From NCBI RefSeq assembly GCF_019320115.1, contig NC_089591.1, positions 55,800,078-55,864,077 on the forward strand: DNA of 64,000 bases, in the 5' to 3' direction. Under the pieces are notes generated by a model. That model saw only the letters and a list, made by a program, of their open reading frames with translations. It was not told where the DNA came from and did no database searches. The translations under genes and the position numbers were made by a program. Source of the DNA: Miscanthus floridulus. Taxonomy: Eukaryota; Streptophyta; Magnoliopsida; Poales; Poaceae. Shown here piece by piece: positions 56,070 to 64,000 of the stretch (within the stretch, counting starts at the first letter, position 1; every line of letters begins with the position of its first letter).

Positions 56070-57287
56070 TGATCAACACATAAATATTTATAGTTTTGTT
56101 GTACGTTATAATCGGAGGTGACCTAGCATTCAATGATACATGATTTATACTGGTTCAGGCAACGTGTCCTACGTCCAGTTGGAGTCGGTCGGTGACTTTA
56201 TTCCTGAGCCCAGGTGCTCGAAGTTTGCTGTGGGGTTACAAACGGAAACGAGAAAGATGTGGGGTATAAGAGGTCCGGTCGGACTCTGATCTGAAGGACC
56301 GAGAGTGACGGGAGCTCCGCTATGTGCTAAGTGTTTGAGCGTGTGCTCGAAGTTTGAAACTAGCGGTTCTCCTGTTGTGTTTGTTGTTCAAGTTGTTGTG
56401 TCCTGATCGATCTATCTGTTGGGAGAGAGCGTATCCCTTTTTATAGATGAAGGAGACGCCTTACAAGAGAGAGAGAGTGTACGTATGCTAAGTTTTGTTG
56501 CCCACGCCGTCGGGTACAAGATGATTGTAGGCGGTCATAACACTGTTAATGTCAGATGCAGGTGGAAGGTTGCGTCGTCTTCTTCTGGTATGGCAGATGT
56601 CAGTGCCTGCCATACTGTTGATGCTCAGAGGCATACAAGGAGTTTTAATGTGCTTGCCTGGTATGGTAAATGCCGGCGCCCACAATACTGTTGATGTTCA
56701 GAGGCATGTGGGGGGAGCCTTTACCGTGTTTGTCTGGTATGAGAGTTCATGGCGCGCCACAATACTGTAGGGAAAATTTCGGAGCCTACAACACTGCTTG
56801 GGAAGGTCACAGGGTACTGTCCTGCAGGTATACAGGGTACGGTCCATTGTATTGCAGTTTGACTTATGTGTTGTGCCTTACTTTCTCCGTTCGTTTCCTG
56901 GTCCTTACCGAGCGGGCGTCCCCGGTCGGTTGGTCCTAGTCGGCTCTGATTGCGCCAGTTGGAGAGGAGCTGTGAGCAGGGGTTCGGCGTATCTCCGATC
57001 GGAGACACGGGTCAGAGTCGGAAGTGATGTTTGGTTAGGTCTGCCGGCCAGAGAGGCTGTCCGGAGACAGGCTGGAGTCCGAAGCGAGCGTTGTTCTTCT
57101 TCTGGCCGAAGAAGCGGGCGCCGTTCCTCCTCGACCAGGCCTTCCGGTTTAAGATTTGGATCGTCCTTCCGGCCAATCATTTAGGTTTTTGGGTCAACCC
57201 AGGAATTGTGTGTCATTTGCAACGTGCTGGACCGAGCTTTTGTTGGTAACCTGGTCCTTGAGGGACCCTGGGTTTATGAACCCGACA
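56070..57287 (-). repeat. 3' LTR of Tat-3
   Basis: On the minus strand it starts TGTCGGGTTCATAAACCC directly after a G-rich polypurine tract and ends GTTGATCA. Length is about 1218 bp. The left end is inferred from the TG/CA rule only. Confidence 0.7.
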
Positions 57288-57290
57288 GGA

Positions 57291-57535
57291 GCCCCCGAGC
57301 CTCCGGACGATTCAGGTAGAGTCATCTGGGAGATTTTTGTCTAGACGGCGGGTGCACGCGAGCGCACCCGCGAGTGTAGCCCGCGAGCCTCCGGGCGATT
57401 CTTGTAGAATCGTCTGGGAGGTTTTTTTTGTGTTTGTCGACGGGGGAAGTGGTGTACGCGAGCACACCCGCGAGTGTAGCCCCCGAGCCCCCGGGTGATT
57501 CGGGCAGAATCGCCTCGGGGTTTTTGCCGGTGGGC
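57291..57535. repeat. 88-100-bp tandem repeat beside the Tat-3 LTR
   Basis: Three units beginning GCCCCCGAGCCTCCGG at 57291, 57379 and 57479, the last partial. Units include a polypurine-tract-like GGCTCGGGGGC on the minus strand. Confidence 0.8.
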
Positions 57536-57604
57536 ATAGTTTTTCTTTTTTCGGTTTTTGACCTGTCGTTTCTGGGAGCATGGTCCCAGGCGTTTGGTCG
57601 TGGT

Positions 57605-57935
57605 CGAGGGATCGAGCGAGACGTCGGAGTCACGAATACAGATGTCTGGCGCGCCGAGGGATCAGACGAGACAGACTCGCGGATCCAGGCGTCGGGCGTG
57701 CCGGGGGGTCAGGCGAGTCGGAGTCGTGGATCCAGGTGTTGGGCGCGTTGAGAAATCAGGCGAGTCGAAGTTGCGGATCCAGGCATCGGGCGCGCCGTGG
57801 GATCGGACAAGACAGACTCATGGATCCAGACGTCGGATGTGCCGAGGGATCGAGTGAGTCAGAGTCATGGATCCAGGCGTTTGGGTGCGCCAGGGGATCG
57901 GGTGAGTCAGAGTCATGGACCTAGGCGCAGCCGAG
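57605..57935. repeat. 47-bp minisatellite, about seven units
   Basis: Units begin near 57606, 57653, 57701, 57747, 57794, 57842 and 57890 with a CCGAGGGATCGAGCGAG-like core and a GGATCCAGGCGTCGGGCGCG end. A period of 47-48 is not a multiple of three, so it is not a coding repeat. Confidence 0.85.
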
Positions 57936-57949
57936 GCGTTTTGGGTGTC

Positions 57950-58760
57950 TTGAGCCCCTGAGCCCCATTGGGCTTAGTAGGTGTCGGTTGAGTTCTGTGC
58001 GTTACCCAGTCTGTGGTTTCTCACAACTAGAGGGGCTGAGCTAACGTCGCTTGCCTTGATGGTTCGAGTGACGCGATCGGTGAGCTCGCTAACGGGTACG
58101 TTCGAGTGAAGTTCGGGTCCATCGTTCGTGACAGGGTCGACATAGCCCTCATGTGGCACTCCATTGCTTCTTAACCTACAACCCTGTAGATGCCTGGATC
58201 GTTCCGGAGACTGACCCGAGTGGCCCGCTGGCCTCCCCTCGATGGAGATTCTATGGGTTTAGCGAGGTTTGGATCGAATGAGAAGGTTGAGATGACCCTG
58301 TCTGCTTTGAGGCAGACTGGGCGAGGGCCGCTCAGGGCTTATCTATGTTTTCTCCCCTGACTCTATTTGATACGAGGCGGCGTCGAGCCCTTCGTGGGCC
58401 AGTCTTCGAACCCCGGTCGGTCGTTGCTCATGTTGAATGAGGCAATTGCCGCTTCGTGACGCAACACGGAGCGTTGTGATGCATTTGACTGCATATGCAA
58501 TTCTTTGGATGTATGGAATAAATGAATGCATACATGGATGAATGAATGTTTATATAAAGAAATAGTGGGGGTTGGTAACGTTACCTTGATGCCTCGAGTG
58601 ACGGGGTTTGAAGAGCTTCAATCGAAAATGTCTGACCGGGATCCATGCTCATCGTTTGTGATAGAGTCAGCATGGCCCACATGGGGCATCCCTTTGCTCC
58701 TTACCTATCCCTTGGTGTTTTTCTGAGCCGTTCAATTGACTCAGGAAGCCCGATGGTCTC
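57950..58760 (-). repeat. 499-bp-type repeat units in Tat-3
   Basis: The reverse complement of 57950-58420 matches the Tat-1 tandem unit (4641-5139), including the GGTTCGAAG start and the CACTCGAACC segment. A second, partial unit lies at 58566-58760. Confidence 0.8.
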
Positions 58761-59359
58761 TCCTAGGTGGAGATCCCATAGTTGGGCCTTTCCATGTCCC
58801 GCCTGGGAAGGCGGAGGGCCACCTACGGGTGGTGGCGCTTTGTTTCTCGCGCCCGGTCGTGCAGTAGTGGTGGGCCATACCTATACCACGTCATGTCTGA
58901 CCAGGCGTCTTTTCATCGAGCAGGGTGCGTCCCATCGTATCCCATCCGCATTGAATGGGGGAAGAGAGAGGATTTTTTACCCCCATCATTTTGCCTTTCC
59001 CCGATCGCCGCGCGTTTCCTAACTGGTGTGCCTCTTTCTTTAAGTTGGGTAAGGGAGAGGGCTTTCGCCCTGTTCATTCACCCATTCCTCATCTGCCATC
59101 TCTTCTCTTTCTTCCTTCTCGCCAAGAGCATCTGAGTGCCACGGCGGTTCCTAGGAGAGAAAAGGGGAGAGCAAGGGAGAGGAGAAAACTAACAGATCCA
59201 TTCGCGAACCTAGAGCAAAATGTTGAGCTAGAGGTCATCCATTGTGAGGGAGTTGGTGCTGGTTGCCTTCGCCAAGAAGGGGTTTCTGCCGCTGAAGGAG
59301 GTGGCGCACTAGAGGGCTCCTAGGAGGGAGGATTTCCCGCAACCTCGGGCCGATGAGGT
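58761..59359 (+). pseudogene. Start of the Tat-3 antisense gene, cut by Tekay-2
   Basis: The plus strand has a pyrimidine-rich leader (59085-59130) and then frames whose end reads FPATSGR...EV at 59330-59359. This resembles the segment before the PF04195-like domain in related antisense genes. The Tekay-2 LTR starts at 59360 exactly there. No full exon can be defined. Confidence 0.4.
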
Positions 59360-62300
59360 TGTTATAACACCCCAGGTGTTTGCCACCAGTTAAGCAATGG
59401 GTTTGAGCTCAAACATGGCATATTAAGTAATGATGAAGATGTCAAGGTCAAACCTATGGAAATGAGCCCCAACCTAAACTTGGATATTGCACCCTTGCTT
59501 TACATATAGGCCCTTTTCAAGATATATGCTTGGGTGGTGTTATTGGAATATCTTCATGAGTCTCACATCAATACCCATCTATATTGGTCCATGGAAAAGT
59601 TTTGTGAAGTTTGGAATCAAGAAGTCACATGAAATGACGAGTTATGTCCTTGCTTGAATTATTTTATAAAGTGAATAGAATTCTCGATCATCAACCAAAC
59701 CTTGCAACCTTACCAAAATGACTCTAGATGAACTCTACAACAAAAGTCATGAAATGTTCATGTTGGGCAAATGCCAAGAAAATGCTCCAATGGATCAAAA
59801 AGGATAATTTAAGCTTCATCGTGATCCTACTTTGGTCAAAGTAGAATAGTAGGATCTATACCAGTTTTGAGGTTGGACCTTAAATGAAAGTTGTAGTCCA
59901 TATCATGTAGAACAAATTTTGTTTTTGGACTAAGAGCTAGATCAGCTTGGAAGTAAGTCAAATCAAGGTCACAAGATTGAATTTGCTGTTGTTTTCAGCA
60001 CTTAGAAATATTCTAAGTCTAGAGTTTCGCTAAGCAACGACGTTGGCATTCCGTGTTCTCCAAAATTCGTTAAGCAACTTGAGTTGGTCCAAAAATAAAA
60101 GTTGAAGGTTATATTATGGAGAAGAGCATGCAAAAAGTTGCACTGAGTTTGACCGAGTTTTGACTTCCGAAAGTGAATTTCCGTGACCGTTATCAAGTCG
60201 CTGACACTGACAGTTTGTGGCTTAATTACCCGCTGTTGAAGAGCTCTAATGACCATGCGGCCTTAATAAAAGTTGGAGAGTAATCAGAGTTGAGCAAACT
60301 TCATTTTTGGCCCACTATCTGATTCGGCCTAGAGATGGCCCAAATCTGCTCCCACCTTGCCCACCGCGACGCTCACCACGTGTTTGACGCTTTGCCGACG
60401 TGGTCTTCTTGCATGGACGCCGCGCGCCCTCTCCCTTGCCGCGTGCCCTCGCCTCCCTGTGGTCGCCTCGCTGCTTCTCCGTGCGCGCTAGGTCATTATG
60501 GATGACCAGGCTCACTCTCTCCCTTGCACCCTCGCCTCGCTGTTGCTCGCGAACGCGGGCAGCCATGGCCACCATGGCCGAGCTTGGCCTCGCCGCGTCC
60601 TCGCTGCTCAGCCCTTCCTCTTTCCAAGCAGTCAGTGTCATCATATTCCTCTCACCACGCCACCCCTCCCGCACTCCCCCGTCGACCATGCCACACCCCG
60701 CAGCATTGGTGCCGCCTGCCGCCGTCGCCCAGGCCGCCGGCGTGCGTGGCCAGGCCACGTTGGGCCTTCGCGGAGCAAGCTGCGGCCACCTACGTGGGTG
60801 CACCAACCTCCTGGTGCTTCCCCACCTTTCCCCCGCCATCGCCGGCCCTTCTCCGGCCGCCACCGGCCGATTCCCCAGCGTCCTCTGTTCAAATTCGCGT
60901 CAGGGACCTCGTACAGCAATTCGAAGAAGAGCAGGGGCCTTTCTGCAGCAACTGTGACTCATGTGAATAGTGTCGTAAGGACTGGTTTGTAATTGTTTTG
61001 CAAGAACTTTGGAAATTCATAGTAAATCGTAGAAAATTCGTAAAATAGTAAATGAGGACTTTTTGGAATTCTTGTGAAATTGTCTATGCAGTGGATCTAT
61101 AATATGGCATGTTTTAGTTTAAATATTTTACGGTAAAAATAGATTTGTGTAGTAAGGTTGTAATGCTAGTTGAATTTGTTATTTTCCATAACTACAGATC
61201 TAGGGCTCCAAATGAAGTGAAATTTTTGTGGCATGCTACTCATGTGATAGTTGATGTATGGTAAAAATTTCATGAGTATTGGGTGAAGTATGAGTGAGTT
61301 ATTGGTTTATCTTTCTCTCACATGATTTCTTGCTTTAGCAACTTGTCTTTTTCATAGAGGTTGCTATACATATTCAAATGGACTGAAATTTGTACAGTAG
61401 ACTATTGATAGGATATGTGAGCCACTGTAATTTTTGTAGAATTTATTGTATACTTTTGGTATATGTTCATTAAGTCACCTTGTTATCTAAAATAAATTAA
61501 GAAATGCATTAAAAGAATTTATTTGGTCATGGACACTAGGTTTTTTGGTGTTCTTTAGTCATGTGTGAAATGTTGGTATAGTTGGTTTTGCCCAATTATG
61601 AATTTGCAACATAAGTTAATAATTATTTTCTTGCCGATGTGGTTTATGGACAGATATGGGAACTTAGCAAAGTTCTTCATGATAAGGTGCTTTGTTGTGA
61701 AACTTGTTTATACAAAAGTTGTAGATAATTTATGTATCTAACTGCTGTTAAAATTTGGTATCATTTGGCTGAGTAGTGTTTGAGTTACAACTGTTTAAAG
61801 TTAGCATACAGGATTTGTTGCTCTCTGTTTTGTATGAACCGGTTTCTGTAAAGGTATAATTTCAACCTACTTAACTTGGGAATTATGCTGTTATGGTTAT
61901 AGATGAAATGTATATAATTTCATAAGCTTTCTAAAATGCCTTCTTGCAAGTCATTTGGATTTGTGTAACTCCAGTTATAGCTAAATCTTGTAGCTGCTGT
62001 TTGCATGTCCAGAAATTGGTAGATTCCAATTATAGTGTTTGCTTGTATATTGTTAAGTGTGACTTATGCCTTGAATGATGACTGAGTTAGAGCACCTGAG
62101 ATCTTAGGAAACTTATGTCATGCTTGGTGTTGTCGTCTTCTTTGCCATCTTAGCATGATTGATTGTGTGATGTTTAAGTTAAGCATCGCAAAGTACTTAA
62201 GTGTGTTAGTGTAAACTATGCTTGTCTTGCTTGCTATTTTGTGATGCGTCTCATGGTACTATTCTTCATATTTATGCACTTGCATATTGCATCTCATCTA

Positions 62301-63933
62301 GGCACGCTAGATGAATCACGTGAAGGATGAGATGTTGGAGCCAAACCCGAAGACAGTGTTTAATGGATCTATCCCAAAGATGAAAGGACTAAGCGAATGC
62401 TAGGACCTAAGACGTCACTAGGATGGTGCAAGCTAACTGAACTGACTTGTGACGGATCACAGGCAAGCCCCGGAGCATTCTAGGTCTCCTACTTTATAAA
62501 AGCAATTCTTTCTATATATGAGTTATATATTGTTGCATTAAGTTATAGGAGTTGATTGAAACCGTTGATGCATTTAGTATTATCCTTGCTTACCTTATTA
62601 CCTTATTACCCTATTAGGTCGGGATCGAATAACTACTTAGGCTTGCTTAGACCGGTAGCGATCGGTGATATCCGATCACCTACATTTATAGGTGGTTACT
62701 GGAAGAATTTAGCTATGGAAAGAATGATATCCTGGAATTAACCATGTGTGATGGATAATTGGAGACCGGATGGAAAAGTTGGAGGCAACCAAACAGGGTT
62801 CTAGGGTGCTGTTAGTTTCCGTCTGTGTCGATTAAGGACCGTCTGTTGTTGGGCCTCGAGTCATGTTGAACGCATGCCTTACATTTAGCTGGCCAGATAA
62901 AGTACCTTCCGACCACGAAGCTGGGAGATTATTCGAGCCGAGTAGATTGCCCGCAGCGCACTGTGCCGGAGCAGGTGTGGTAGGACACGGGGGCGAGATG
63001 ATAAGACCAAAGTGCAGTTGGTCGGCCCCCGGGTACATGTGGTTCCTAGCAAACTCAAGATTCCTGGATAGTTGACTCATTGATCAATATCTCACTTTAG
63101 CGGGTGAGTGAGGTTTGTGTAAGGAATAAATCACCAGCTGGTTAGGAATCAATTCGAATCGCCATCGCTCCTGGATAGTGAGCACTTGACTCGAGTTACG
63201 GCATCGTAGTAATTATTATGGAATAATGATGGTTATCTGGATGGTATGGGATATGCTAAATCTAAATTGGTAATTGGATGTTATTGGTTAATCAAGTGAT
63301 TGCTATAGTATAGGTGCTTACCTAGATGGATAGGTCATAATAAAGATGATGCAAAGTACTTAAAATGGTTTCTTCATGATAGCTTATGCTTTTCGCAAAT
63401 GAGTCAGCTAGCCCACTAAAGAAAGTCTTGCATATCCTTGGTGTCGCTTTATTTTAGTTTAAGACGGGTAAGTCTGGCTGAGTACATTCGAGTACTCAGG
63501 GTTTATCCCACCTTGTTGCAGGTGATGTTCTCGACCTGTTGATGATGGTGGCTAACCGCCAGTGGGCTCGGTGATTCTATACTTACTTCTCATCTACATG
63601 CTCTTGTTGGATGATATCACTTATGCTAGCAATATATTTGGAACTTATATTAATGTAATCATTTGAAAGCTATGTTGTTTTCACTAAGCGGTTTTGAAAC
63701 CCAAACTGGTACTTTTATTTGTGAACCCATTTATAATATTATTTCTGCTGCAACCCTGTGTATGTGATGTGTATTTACTTAATCACGTGATCTTGGTTGT
63801 GATGTTGATTTACCGAGGTCTTTCGGGACACTCGGCAGACTACCGGGTTTATATGAGTGAAAGTATGGGTGTGTCAACGTTTTAGCGGGGACAACCGTAC
63901 TTGATCTTGTATAAATTGGACGGTTCTATCACA
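59360..63933 (+). repeat. 5' LTR of Tekay-2 (about 4574 bp)
   Basis: Starts TGTTATAACACCCCAGG after GAGGT (the probable left target copy) and ends TTCTATCACA just before a primer-binding site. It has the same plan as the Tekay-1 LTR: AT-rich start, GC-rich block (60360-60960), long AT-rich part, and a conserved 3' part (AGGCAAGCCCCGGAGCATTC at 62461, hairpin at 63478). It is clearly diverged from Tekay-1. The body of the element lies outside the window. Confidence 0.88.
63478..63499 (+). other. Conserved stem-loop in the Tekay-2 LTR
   Basis: CTGAGTAC, loop ATTCGA, GTACTCAG; the same stem as in both Tekay-1 LTRs but a different loop. Confidence 0.7.
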
Positions 63934-63934
63934 G

Positions 63935-63947
63935 TTGGTATCAAAGC
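63935..63947 (+). other. Primer-binding site of Tekay-2
   Basis: TTGGTATCAAAGC, one base from the Met-tRNA complement, right after the LTR. It shows that the LTR is a 5' LTR of an element running out of the window. Confidence 0.85.
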
Positions 63948-64000
63948 GAGATTAAGCATAATACTATCAGGTACATAGTTTTAAAAGCCAAGTTTTGGTT

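Larger units (their letters stand above)
56070..59359 (-). mobile_element. Tat-3: 3' end of a third Tat-lineage element
   Basis: Minus-strand order from the right: start of an antisense gene, 499-bp-type repeat units, a 47-bp minisatellite, three G/C-rich tandem units, polypurine tract (CTCGGGGGCTCC), 3' LTR. Its gag-pol lies right of the window or beyond the Tekay-2 insertion at 59360. The shared repeat ties it to Tat-1. Confidence 0.75.

Overview
The window looks like repeat-dense DNA from a large grass genome, probably a panicoid grass. This is inferred from the retrotransposon families, a Stowaway-type MITE, a CYP71-type P450 and a LORELEI-like gene. About 90% is LTR retrotransposons nested in each other. 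Only two host genes are visible: a decayed P450 (39498-41091, minus) and a compact three-exon LORELEI-like gene (54633-55308, plus).

Layout. (1) 1-18417 is the 3' part of a Tat-lineage Ty3/gypsy element (Tat-1): decayed gag-pol, a 499-bp tandem repeat, an antisense spliced gene and the 3' LTR. A complete gag-only SIRE-like copia element (6013-12388, minus, TSD GTCTT) is inserted in it. (2) 18418-38825 is an older copia element. Tat-1 cuts it in the gag. A Tekay-type chromovirus with two 4414-bp LTRs (20047-35377) cuts it in the integrase. (3) 38826-43358 holds the P450 pseudogene and a solo SIRE-like LTR with TSD TAGCC. (4) 43359-51845 is a second Tat element (Tat-2, minus, 482-bp LTRs) inserted in the terminal repeat of a Stowaway-like MITE. 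(5) 51846-56069 holds the rest of the MITE, a duplicated ~420-bp block around a GC-rich repeat, and the LORELEI-like gene. (6) 56070-59359 is the 3' end of a third Tat element (Tat-3, minus). It is cut by a second Tekay-type element whose 5' LTR (59360-63933) and primer-binding site run to the window end.

The most interesting feature is an extra ORF (25230-26153) between the primer-binding site and gag of the Tekay element. From its ATG it encodes an almost exact copy of the histone H3 tail, keeping the K4 and K9/S10 positions, fused to a non-histone domain, a coiled coil and an acidic tail. The same element's integrase ends in a chromodomain. One strong splice donor (24743) and two acceptors, each directly before an ATG (25230 and 26509), suggest that alternative splicing selects between the H3-mimic ORF and gag.

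A second recurring theme is an antisense gene with its own TATA box and GT-AG introns in the 3' part of Tat-1 and Tat-2, with traces in Tat-3. Premature stops are strongly biased to TAG where Gln is expected, as predicted for deamination of CHG-methylated CAG codons.
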